Below, piece by piece: positions 9,765 through 19,822 of a DNA stretch of 64,000 nt; position 1 is the stretch's first letter, and each line of letters starts with the position of its first letter. The position numbers were made by a program, and so were the translations under genes. Origin of the DNA: Buxus sempervirens. Taxonomy: Eukaryota > Streptophyta > Magnoliopsida > Buxales > Buxaceae. The DNA is taken from assembly GCA_947561395.2 (NCBI GenBank), contig OX387190.1, forward strand, positions 10,844,858 to 10,908,857, in the 5' to 3' direction. The notes below the pieces were generated by a model. That model was not told the origin of the DNA. It worked only from the letters and a program-made list of their open reading frames with translations, and ran no database searches.

Positions 9765-10946
9765 TCAGGAAAATCTGTCCCATCCATTTCTGTCAAGATG
9801 AGTGCACCCCCTGACAGGACCTTTTTGACGACATACGGCCCCTCCCAAAAATGGTAGAATTTTCTTTAGAACCAAGTTTCCCTCTTGGAAAGTTCTGGGC
9901 CTCACTTTTTTATTGTAGGCCCGGGCCATTCTCCTCTGGTACAATTGGCCATGACAAAGCGCCTTCAAACGCTTCTCTTCTATTAGGTTGAGTTGATTAC
10001 TTCTTGATTGTATCCATTCAGCTTCTTCTAATTCAGCCTCCATGAGAACTCTGAGTGATGGGATTTCTACTTCCACTGGCAGAACTGCTTCCATCCCATA
10101 AACTAGGGAATACGGGGTTGCCCCAATTGAAGTCCGGATTGAGGTTCTATAGGCATGTAGAGCAAGTGGTAGCATTTCATACCAATCCTTGTAACTTACC
10201 ACCATTTTCTGAATGATTTTCTTTATGTTCTTATTTGCTGCTTCCACTGCCCCATTCATCTTTGGCCTGTACGGAGCGGACTTGTGATGGGTAATCGGAA
10301 ACTGCTCACACATCTTCTTCATGTCCTTGTTCTTAATATTTGAAGCGTTGTCTGATACTATGGCCCTTGGCAGTCCATAACGACAAATAATGTTGTGCTT
10401 AAAAAATTTAATAACATGGTTGCTTGTGATATTCGCATATAAGGCTACTTCTACCCACTTAGTGAAATAATCAATTGCCACTAGGATGAATCTGTGTCCG
10501 TTCGATGCCTTAGGTGAAATCATGCCAATAACGTCTATGCCCCACATGGAAAAGGGCCATGGGGATGTCATGTTGTGCAACTCACTTGGGGGTGCATGCT
10601 TATTATCTGCATATATCTGACATTGATGGCACCTCCTAACATGTGTACAGCAATCATGCTCCATGGTCGACCAGTAGTATCCCAACCTTAGAATCTTCTT
10701 TGGAAGCATGTGCCCGTTCATATGGGGCCCACAGACTCCTCCATGTACAGTCTCGATTAACCTCTCTGACTCAGCCTTAGCAACACATCTGAGTAGAATA
10801 TCGTTGTGTGATCTCTTGTACAAGTGTCCACAACTTAGTAGGAACTGACCAGCCAATCTCTGTATTGTCCTTTTCTCAGTAGAAGTGGCATTTTCTGGCA
10901 AACTTCTATTATTCAAGAAATTTTTGATATCTTGAAACCATGGTGT
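9765..10946 (-). pseudogene. int: Integrase of the nested Tat element
   Basis: This is a DDE integrase that would insert the cDNA. The ORF beginning at 10916 gives 383 residues. The zinc-binding HHCC region has H58 and H69 with the CHQC pair at 96-99. The catalytic triad is complete: D128 (GIDVIG), D189 (VSDNAS) and E225 (NGAVEAAN). The C-terminal part carries KILPFLGG (near 9860), after which the expected Tat tail is lost by frameshift. It is in the same frame as the upstream RNase H and separated from it only by TAA (10947-10949), so the two were once one polyprotein. The conserved active site suggests recent function, but the upstream stops prevent expression. Confidence 0.9.
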
Positions 10947-11786
10947 TTATTCTTCTGGTGCTCCTTCTAGAACGAAACAATAAGCTGGCTCAACCCTGAC
11001 CTCAATTTCCAGCGGTTTGATGTCTACCCCTTCTGGCATGCTGACCATTGAAGCCAATGTTGCTAGCGCATCCGTGAACTGATTTTTGGCCCTTGGCATA
11101 TAGTTAAAGGAAATTCGAGTAAAATTTGTGCTTATTTCTTTCAAATACTGGTGATAGGGGATCAATTTGTGATCCTTGGTTTTCCATTCACCAGTTGTTT
11201 GGAAGATGATAAGACTCGAATCTCCGTATACGTCAAGTTCCTCCACTTCATGATCTATGGCGGCTTGCAACCCAATTATACATGCTTCGTATTCTGCGAT
11301 ATTATTGGTGCACTGGAATCTTAGCTTCACTGCAATCGGAATGTGTGAACCATCTGGTTTGACCAAGACTGCCCCTATTCCATTTCCATTCATGTTGGTG
11401 GCCCCATCGAAGAACATCTGCCAAGAACTCTCACTTTCCTCTTCTTCAGTAAACAGAATTGCCTCATCAGGAAAGTTGGTCTTCAACGGTTGATATTCTG
11501 GCAAAGGATGTGCAGCCAGGTGATCTGCAATGGCTTGACCCTTGATTGCCTTCTGAGTGATGTATGTGAAGTCAAATTCGGAAAGTAGTAGCTGCCACTT
11601 TGCCGTTCTGCCAGTCAGTGCCGGTTTCTCAAATAAATATTTCAGAGGGTCCATCCGGGATATCAATAATGTGGAGTGACTAAGGAAGTAATGCCTTAGC
11701 CTCTAAGTTGCCCACACTAGTGCACAACAAGTCTTTTCCAATGGTGAGTACTTGGCTTCATATTCTGTGAATTTTTTACTCAGATA
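10947..11786 (-). pseudogene. Archaeal-type RNase H domain of pol (Tat hallmark)
   Basis: This part of pol degrades RNA in the RNA:DNA hybrid. It follows RT in the same frame, with an in-frame TAG at 11703-11705 and TAA at the C-terminal end (10947). The first 55 residues of the open segment (from 11666) are the end of the RT-connected RNase H region (AKWQLLLSEFDF). The second RNase H follows, with D87 (FFDGA), E125 (NIAEYEA), D149 (YGDSS) and D199 (FTDALA), a full DEDD set. The second RNase H of this type is diagnostic of the Tat/Ogre lineage. Confidence 0.88.
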
Positions 11787-12731
11787 TTAAATTGCCCTTT
11801 CTTTTCTACCAGTCTCATCATGCTGCCCCAAGACACATCCCATCGATGTTTCCAACACTGACAAGTACAGGATCAGCGGTCTTCCTGGAGTTGGTGGCAC
11901 TAGCACCGGTGGGTTCAGCAAATACCTCTTTATCGTATCAAATGCCTGCTGGCAATCGTCATTCCAGACCGTCGGGTTATCTTTCCTCAGAAGTTTGAAA
12001 ATTGGTTCACAGATAGCAGTGAGTTGTGCTATGAACCGGCTTATATATTGAATTCTTCCAAGAAAGCCCCTAACCTTCTTCTCTGTTCTGGGTAATGGCA
12101 TTTCAATTATGGCCTTAGCTTTAGCCGGGTCAATTTCAATTCCTCTTTGACTTACAATAAATCCCAGAAACTTCCCTAATGTAGCCCCAAAGACGCATTT
12201 AGCCGGGTTAAGCCGCAGACTGTACTTTCTGAGTTGATCAAACACTTTCTTCAGATAATTCAAGTGGTCTTCTTCTTTGCACGATTTGGCAATCATATCA
12301 TCCACGTAGACCTCCATCTCCTTATGGATCATATCATGGAATAGTGCTGTCATGGCCCGCTGGTATGTTGCCCCAGCGTTTTTAAGCCCAAATGGCATGA
12401 CTGTATAGTGGAATGTGCCCCAAGGTGTGATAAACGCTGTTTTCTCTTGATCTTCCTTAGCCATTTTGATCTGATTGTATCTCGAGAAACCATCCATGAA
12501 AGAGAATAGGCTATGTACCGCAGTATTATCGACCAGAATGTCGATGTGTGGAAGCGGAAAATCATCCTTTGGGCTTGCCTTGTTCAAATCTCTGTAGTCC
12601 ACGCACATTCTGACTTTCCCATCCTTCTTTGGTACGGGCACTATGTTTGCAAGCCACTCGGGGTACGTAGAGACTGCCAAAAATCCAGCTTGAAATTGCT
12701 TAACCACTTCGTCCTTGACCTTTAGAGTCCA
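11787..12731 (-). pseudogene. Reverse transcriptase domain of pol (Tat)
   Basis: The RT copies element RNA into DNA. In the 306-residue open part (from 12707) the usual Ty3/gypsy motifs appear in order: KKDGKVRMCVDYRDLN (27-42), FMDGFSRYNQI (70-80), MPFGLKNA (104-111) and the catalytic YVDD (134-137). The thumb and connection follow (FLGRIQYISRF). The frame is continuous with the segment upstream across TAA 12732-12734 and with RNase H across TAA 11787-11789. Confidence 0.92.
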
Positions 12732-13118
12732 TTAAGGTTTCAATCTTCTCAGCTTCTGCTTGATTGGCTTAACCCCTGGTAAAATTGGCAACTTGTGCAC
12801 CACCATGTCAGTGTCCAACCCCGGCATGTCCCGATATGACCAAGCAAACACATCTTTATAATCTGCCAAGAACTGTGTCATTTCAACACATTGCACATTA
12901 GATAGACATGCCCCAATTTTCACTACTTTTGGGTCATCTTCGGTCCCAAGATTAATTGAAATGGTCTCCTCAATATTAAGTTGGACCCCCTTTTCATGAC
13001 ATTCCAATTGATATTCAATTTCTTTTGGGACATCTTCTTCTTCGACCTCGGTCTCTTCTTCGATCCCCATAAGATAAAAGTCGAGTTCAAGGTCGAAGTC
13101 ATATTCAACCTGGTCCAA
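12732..13118 (-). pseudogene. Pre-RT region of pol (Tat)
   Basis: This 128-residue stretch ends in KLPILPGVKPIKQKLRRLKP, the conserved lead-in to RT, followed by the TAA that separates it from the RT segment in the same frame. FLADYKDVFAWSY (about residues 83-95) is typical of the region between protease and RT. The N-terminal part is acidic (EEETEVEEEDVPKEIE). It is in frame with the protease ORF, but the intervening segment is shifted. Confidence 0.8.
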
Positions 13119-13279
13119 TTCGGTTTGATTATATGGCTCATAAGTGGTTTGGACCTTTTTGAAAAAATTAAATTTTCTAGAAAAAATAAAAAAATCTTTT
13201 TGGGTTTTTTGTGAGCCCTCTAAAAATAATTCCCCTGAAGACGAAGGCTCATTAAGACCTTCAAGGAAATGGCATTCTA

Positions 13280-13975
13280 CTATTGGAGTTTTTTTTTGGA
13301 AGATGCGTCAGTTTGCCAAACAAACGCTGCTTCAAAGGTAAGGGGAGTTTCCTCCCAATTGTTCAATACAAAAATTTTGGGAGTAAGGGAAATAGGGAAA
13401 TCCTGCTCCTCAAGCCCAGAATCTGATACCATCATCACCGGATGGGTACTGCCCTTTTCTGCTACGGGGCCCAGTCCAGATATAATCTCATCCGGAATCT
13501 TCACTGCTGTCCAGTCAATGAATGGCAGGTCCAGGTCTGCTTCTGTCTTTTCGCCTTCAGTCATGGCGAAGAATGCACCAACCTCTTCGGAGAAGTCCGC
13601 CTGCTGCTCTGACTGTGGCCCAGGCCCGCCCACCATTTCAACTGTAGGAGATGGGTTATAGGGTTGCAGGGTCGAAACGGAAGGCTTTTGGAATGGGTTG
13701 ATGTTTCGGTAAGGAGGCTTGGATTGGTCCATGGGAGGAGATAGTTGGATTATGCAGGAGGGTCTTGGAAAATTCTCCCTTAGATGAGGGAGTTTTCCTT
13801 TGCTTCTTTTCTCTCCTTCTTCATGCTTCATCCTCCTCCAGCCTCGGGGTTTAAACCCCAGTCCCACTTTAGGAACCAGTTTCTTAGCCCTGAGTGGCTC
13901 CACCATTCCCTGCAAATTGACTCCCAGGCCTTTCCTCGGGTGAAAGTGGTATTTCTCCATCACTTTCTTCACCAT
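13280..13975 (-). pseudogene. Protease-RT linker with G-patch-like motif (Tat)
   Basis: The segment is 231 residues long, in a frame different from both neighbours, so at least one frameshift lies on each side. It opens with KYHFHPRKGLGVNLQG and then VGLGFKPRG, glycine-rich motifs like the G-patch that Tat elements carry after protease. The rest is proline- and acid-rich with no fold I recognise, which is normal for this linker. Confidence 0.65.
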
Positions 13976-14069
13976 TTCTTCTGCAGTAGTCTGTTTCTTT
14001 TCTTTTTTCTCACACCCCCCAGATATGAAATTGACCGTTTCAAATTGAAACGAGTGAAACGCAATCTTG

Positions 14070-14732
14070 TCAACAGTTAAGTCTTAAGTCCACATTTATT
14101 AAGGGTACATCAGGTGACACAATGGGAGGCACCAAATTCTCAGCTAGGACTGCTATCACCCTTTGCCCTCTTATGTATTTCACCCTTTGGTGGAGCGTGG
14201 ATGGTATTGCCCTAGCCGAGTGTATCCACGGCCTTCCTAGGAGCAGATTGAATGCTGCTAGAATATCCATCACTTCAAATGTGATGTTGAAAATATTCGG
14301 TCCGATTGTGACCGACAGTTCAATCTCCCCTAGGGAGTGTGTCTTAGAGCTATTGAAAGCCCTCACTATCCTCCCATTTTGCTTGATCTTCGACTGATCC
14401 AGACCAAACTTGACAAAAGTGACCAATGGGCAGACGTTTAACGCCGACCCGTTGTCAATTAATACCCGTGCGATCATGCTGCCCTTACAAAGCACTATGA
14501 TGTGCAAAGGATCAACATGATAACACCCATCTGGGCTTATCTCTCCTTCAGAGAAGCTTATCACATTATGTGACAAGATTTGATCAACCATTTTGCCTAA
14601 TTGGTCTGGATCGATTGTCTGGGATACGTGTGCACTCTGTAACACCCTTAACAATGCATCCCTATGCTTTTCAGAATTCAGCAAAAGGCCCAGTATTGAA
14701 ATCTGGGTCGGGACCTTGTTCAACTGATCCAC
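14070..14732 (-). pseudogene. Aspartic protease of the nested Tat element
   Basis: The 220-residue segment would cleave the polyprotein. The active site is VLIDNGSALNV, with D93-N94-G95, the Tat form of the DSG/DTG triad. The C-terminal flap/ILG equivalent is NLLLGRPWIH, about 75 residues later. It shares the frame of the downstream RT, but a shifted linker lies between. The open frame starts within the domain that precedes protease, and upstream coding is in another frame. Confidence 0.85.
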
Positions 14733-14785
14733 AAGATTGAATTCACTTTTTTTTATAATTTTTATGAGGTCTGATGCCTCATTTT

Positions 14786-16060
14786 CTACACCCTGGGGGT
14801 GTCTTCTCCTATTTTTGTCTTTCCTTTTTGTTTTCTTTTTTCTTCTGTTTCTTTTTTCTCTCTTTCTACCTCTGTTTCTTTTTCTTTTTCTTCAACCCCT
14901 GCACATCTCCCCGACCTCGTCATGAGGTTCACCTCCTCCTGGTTCTGGTTCCTGACCACTGGAACCGTAGCCGTGACTCCCTCGCTGTAATTCCATGGTA
15001 CAGCGGCCTCAGAATAGGCTAGTTTAGGGACATTGACCACCAACGGCTGGAGTTTGGACCAGGATGTATGGGCTGGTTTAGGGATATTGTAGGATGGCTG
15101 AATATTTACAACCAAAGGCTAGAGTTTGGATTTTGTGGGAACAGAAGAGGTGATGGAAGCAGTAGTGGGGTCTAGGTTGACGACCAATGGAGCCTTTGAT
15201 GGCTTGGCTGGAGTATAGGTGGGTGGAGTGCAATTGAAGACCAGAGGAGGCCTTGCAATATTTATCTGGGCCATAAGAGAGGAGACCCGGTTCAAAGAGG
15301 AGCTAATGTCCTCAGCAGCATGATTGTTTTTCTGGGAGACCATATTGACCTCCTCTTCTTCCTTCTCTTGAAAAAAAATGGACCTTGACCGTGGTCCCTA
15401 TGGGAGCTATAAGTTGTGATGGGTCAAAGGCCCTTCTCTTGGTGGATATGGCAGTGATAGAGTTGGATGGGCCTGCCCCATTGTGGTAAGGCAGAGGGTT
15501 CTGCACAATATCATTTCCCGACGGGGCGGATGCAGCAGTATTGAAAACCAAAGCCTTCTTATCCAACAGATCCTGGACCGCGTGCTTCAGAACCCAGCAA
15601 GCATCTGTGGAGTGTCCTGGTGCACCCATGTGGAAGTCACAAATGACTGCCGGATCGAAATTCCTACCCTTTGTGGCATTCGGGCTTGGCTCCTTCAGGG
15701 TCACATACTCCCCTTTCAGCAGGGTTGGCAGTAGTTAGGAAAGAGATACGGGAAGGGGAGTTAAGACTCGGTTCCTCCTTGCTGCCAACCAGGCCTCCCT
15801 CTCTTCCTTGGTAAAAGTCCTCCTTGGGTTGGCAGGCACGGAAGGGGAGAAATTGACATTGTGCGGGGTCTGATAAGTGTGCTGGGCCTGTTGGGCCTGT
15901 TGGGCCTGCTAAGGTGCAGAGATGTTCACATGGAGCGGTTTCTTGGCGGGAGAAGCCTGGACCAGGTTTACTTCCCCCTCTTTCCTGGCTCCGTTCTTCT
16001 TGAACCCGGTTCCCTTTTTCTGTGCCAGGGAAGCAGTGGAATCAGATTGCCCAGTCAAAG
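14786..16060 (-). pseudogene. gag: gag C-terminal region with zinc-knuckle-like motif (Tat)
   Basis: Three overlapping fragments in different frames (15312-15704, 15119-15343, 14786-15115) continue the gag toward protease. The first contains CDFHMGAPGHSTDAC, a C-X2-H-X5-H-X4-C knuckle instead of the usual CCHC. The same spacing occurs in the gag-only Tat element at about 23279. The last fragment contains NLMTRSGR and a Lys/Glu-rich tail. Repeats such as VVN(I/V)-P-KLxPLVVN suggest expansion of a short unit. Confidence 0.65.
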
Positions 16061-17058
16061 TTAGTAGTCAATGAGCCTTCCTGACCTGACCCCCTCCTCG
16101 ATCCAGTCTGCCACCTGTACCAAGGCTGCAAAATTGGTGGTGATCTGCCCCACCAAATGGTTGTAGAAAGGCTGCCCCAATGTGCCCATAAATGTTGAGA
16201 TCATTTCAGGCTCCAGCATAGCCTGCCTGACCTGGGAGGCGGCCTCTCTCCACCTCTTGGCATACTGCCGTACAGACTCCTCCTTCCCCTTGCTCATTCT
16301 CATCATGTCGTACCGGTCTGGCACGATCTCTGAGTTGAATTTATATTGATCTAAGAAGGCGTCAGCCAAGTCCTTCCACCTCCTGATCCTTCCATGATCC
16401 ACTGTGACGAACCACCTAAGAGCTGACCCGGTCAAACTCCTCTGGAAGATTTGGATCAGTATGCCGTCATCCCGGCCAAATTGGCATAGGGCCCCGCAGT
16501 ATAGTTTCAAGTGGCTCATAGGGCAGCCTGTGCCGTCAAATTTATCAAAGTTCGGGCACTTGAACTTAGCCGGCAGACATACATCAAGGTACATGCACAG
16601 GTCGTCGAAGGTGGAACCTCCATAGCTGTTTCCCCCCTTCACCTCCTTCAGTTCTTCTTGGATCCTTTCTATCTTGTGCAGGAGTTTCCTTTCCATCTCC
16701 TCCCTGGCTTTTTCCTTCTCCATTTCTTTTTCAGATTCTCCAGTGTTTTCCCTGATCAGGATAGGCTCAGGGACCGGTTCAGAAATGGGCTCAGGCATGG
16801 GTTGAACCGGAGGCGGAATGTAGGCCTGAGGTGGTGGTGCCTGATGGGAAGTCGATGCTTATTTTGGGCCTGGGCTTGAGCCGCCAGTAAGTCCCCCAGC
16901 ATTTTGGCCAGACCGGCCACTTGCTCTTGCAGCTGAGCAAAGTCCTGAGCAGGTATAATGGCTTGAGCTTGGTTCTCTTCAGTATTCATGGCTCGGGCTT
17001 TAGATCTAGTCACGGGAGCAATGATGGCAAATATATGTACCTGGGTAAGGAAAATCAA
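16061..17058 (-). pseudogene. gag: gag capsid region of the nested Tat element
   Basis: This is the structural protein of the particle. The first fragment (16756-17058) contains VTRSKARAMNTEENQ and a Q/A-rich region. A frameshift near 16800 leads into the 245-residue second fragment (16061-16798), which holds a coiled-coil stretch (KAREEMERKLLHKIERIQEEL) and then the Retrotrans_gag domain: FKCPNFDKFDGTGCPMSHL, FQRSLTGSALRWF, FLDQYKFN and VRQYAKRWREAASQV. The domain aligns by eye with the gag of the plus-strand Tat element at 22300-22900. It ends at a stop at 16061. I take the ATG of MNTEEN as the more likely start than the upstream one in the same frame. Confidence 0.85.
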
Positions 17059-17148
17059 AGAAACATGTCAGCTTCCATTTAATTTGAGTCACACCCCTAT
17101 AAATGTAGACAAGTAGGTTAGGTGAACACAAGCCCAGATTTATTTGTT

Positions 17149-17152
17149 TTTT

Positions 17153-17184
<32 letters not shown>

Positions 17185-17192
17185 TATATTTA
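17149..17192. repeat. Microsatellite (TTA)n(TA)n
   Basis: A run of TTA repeats passes into TA repeats in the leader of the nested Tat element. No coding is associated. Confidence 0.95.
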
Positions 17193-17220
17193 TTTTTGTT
17201 TTTTTTCTTTGTTTTTTGTT

Positions 17221-17524
17221 GGAATATTCTAGGGCTTCCAAATGTCCCACAAATGTTTTGATTTGATTGGTAAAAATAACCAACCAAAGGTTTCTTGGAA
17301 TATTCTAGGGCTTCCAAGTGTCCCACAAATGTTTTGATTTGATTGATAAAAATAACCAACCAAAGGTTTTTTGGAATATTCTAGGGCTTCCAAGTGTCCC
17401 ACAAATGTTTTGATTTGATTGATAAAAATAACCAACCAAAGGTTTCTTGGAATATTCTAGGGCTTCCAAGTGTCCCACAAATGTTTTGATTTGATTGATA
17501 AAAATAACCAATCAAAGGTTTTTT
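17221..17524. repeat. 76-bp minisatellite, four copies
   Basis: GGAATATTCTAGGGCTTCCA begins at 17221, 17297, 17373 and 17449, exactly 76 bp apart. Copies differ at only a few bases, implying recent amplification. It lies in the element leader just upstream of gag. Overlapping minus-strand ORFs here are translations of the repeat. Confidence 0.95.
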
Positions 17525-19802
17525 TTTTTTTGAATTTTCGAAGTTTTCAAGTGCAAAAGCTTGATTGAAACATGTTTGAATTGAATTGGTATCAAAAGAT
17601 ATGACACCTTGGTTCCCTCTTTGAGTTTCAAAATTAGGTTAAATCCTGAAAGAATATTTTATTTTACTCTTTTTTTTATATTTTTTTTATTTTTTATTTT
17701 TGGAACATTTTTATGTTCTTTTCGGGGTGCCTAAGGATTATCCACAGTGTTTTAGGCATTTTATTCTGGAAATTTGGGCTGAAAAACCAATTTGTGCATT
17801 TTTTGAATGTATCCGGCATAAATGTCGGATAAGGCTATGGCTTATTGTATCCGGCATAATTAGCCGGATACACGCATAGGTCTTTGTAACCGATAATATA
17901 TGCCGGATACGAATAAAATTATTCTTAACTGACCTGAGTTGCCGGTTATTGCCGAAATGGCTCTTTTTGACTCATTTTTTCACCAGATTGTGTTATTTTC
18001 ATTCCAACTTGATGTTCACCTTGACTTGGCCTTTAAAACTTGCCCCAAATTGGGCTTTGACCTCATTCTAGCTAAAATTCCCAAATTCATGAGGGTATTT
18101 GTACCCTCCAAAGTTACATACCAATTGTTGGGCTTTGTACACTTGGTTGCCTCTTGCTTGGACTTTGGGTAGGATGACCATTAAATTGAGTTGAAAACTC
18201 ATCCTATGGGTTACACCAACCTTAGGTTATAAACATTTTTGGGAAAAATTTCATCCCAAGCATATGGACACCATGGCTTTTAATTTACATGAAGATGATA
18301 AAAACCACATGGCTTTACCTTACCACCTTGTATTACCTTCAATATGGTATTATACCTTGGCCTGTGAAACATGCAAACGGCCTTCCCGCATTTACACCCA
18401 ATTCCCCAAACACAATTGTGTACTTTTAGCTGAAAACGTGTTTCTCCACCTTCAAGCGTATGGTTTTTGGGTTTTGGCTTAATTGGCAACTTAGAACTCA
18501 AGTCTAGCGATGCCCGAAATCGAATCACAGATTCCATTGCCATCACATCATTGACTCAAATTCTAAGGTGAATGTTTTCACTTTCGCTTTCCAAAGTATC
18601 GAACTCGGTGCGCCAAGCTACCCACATTCATGGTTCAACTTCCTATAGGTAATGGGTAGGTTGTGCAAATAGTTTAAAGTGCTCAAGTGCATTTAAAATT
18701 GAGGTACATTCACAACATTCCAGCCCCTTGCCACTCTTTTTCGTAGCCATGCATACAATTCCAAGCCAAGGTATATACAATCATCATATTGGAAGCAAAA
18801 TACAAGCCAACAAGATAGTAAACACCCAAACATGCTTATGACCATCACATACCCAAAAGTAACACCCAAAACATGTTATTGTACAAACAGCCATTAACAT
18901 GGAAAGCATGCTTTGAACCCCCAAAGACATTACCTAAATTTCCAGATTTTCATGCTCTTTTTCATGCTCAAAGTGTACCATTTCTACCCAAATTGAAGCC
19001 TAAAAATTCAGCAACTACTTGACATGGTATATGAAAGGTTTTGATGGTGAAAACATGCTTGAAAACCCTCATAATGGCTACTGAATTTCCAGATTTTTTT
19101 ATTGCTTTCATGCTCAAAGTGTATCACTTATACCCCAAATTGATGCCTAAAATTCAGCAACTACCAATATGGTCCAAAAAGTGTTTCAATTAGGTAAAAC
19201 ATGCTTGAAATCTCCCAAAATATACATCAAATTTCCAGATTTCATGTTCTTCATTTTTTGTGCTCAAGTAACATTGTTTTATGCCCAAATCCAAGCCTAA
19301 AAAAAACAGCACCTAACAACATGGTACAAAAAGCCTTTTAGCTAGGGAAAATATGCTTGAAAATCCCAACAATACCCACTGAATTTCCAGATTTTATTGC
19401 TCATCGTTTTCATGCTCAAATCATGTCATCCTATACCCCCAAATCAAAAGCATGGCATAAGACAACCATTAAGCACAAAAAAAACATTATTCATGGGAAA
19501 CATGATTGAATACCCAACACTAAATTTCCAGATTTCAAAAGTTTTTGTTTTTTTTTTATTCATGGCATTGAAACCCCAAAATATCACATGCTATCACATA
19601 ATATAGCCAAGTCATATCACAATATGGGTTTTTCTTCAAACAAAAATCAAGCAACATGCCCAAGACTTTATCCATGTGAATTTTCTAATCATCCAAATCA
19701 GTTTTGAGATTCAATATACACAAGCAAAGTAAGCAAAATAGCAAGCATTCAAAAGTAAAGAAAAAGCATGAACAAATACACAAAATGGCTTAAATCCACA
19801 AG
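17525..19802 (-). other. 5' leader of the nested Tat element
   Basis: No gene is visible between the PBS and the minisatellite. It contains the hairpin cassette at 17819-17954 and, from about 18930 to 19540, five degenerate units about 140-155 bp long. Each unit has AAATTTCCAGATTT, CATGCTCAAA and ATGCTTGAAA phrases. A poly-T segment lies at 17670-17700. Confidence 0.6.
17819..17954. repeat. Hairpin cassette in the Tat leader
   Basis: Three to four imperfect inverted repeats of the GTATCCGGC...GCCGGATAC type, for example GTATCCGGCATAATTAGCC followed by GGATAC, repeat the motif of the LTR cassettes at 7000-7142 and 21782-21924. This cassette lies in the leader, about 1.9 kb downstream of the PBS in the element's direction. 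Confidence 0.75.
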
Positions 19803-19820
19803 TCCCCAGCAGAGTCGCCA
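19803..19820 (-). other. Primer-binding site of the nested Tat element
   Basis: The minus strand reads TGGCGACTCTGCTGGGGA two bases after the 5' LTR end. It is the tRNA-Arg-type site used by Tat elements, limited here to the usual 18 nt. Confidence 0.88.
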
Positions 19821-19822
19821 GT

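Noticed and set aside
17229-17511. CRISPR-like array or repeat protein
   Set aside because: The 76-bp units are directly adjacent, without unique spacers, and the ORFs only mirror the tandem repeat.
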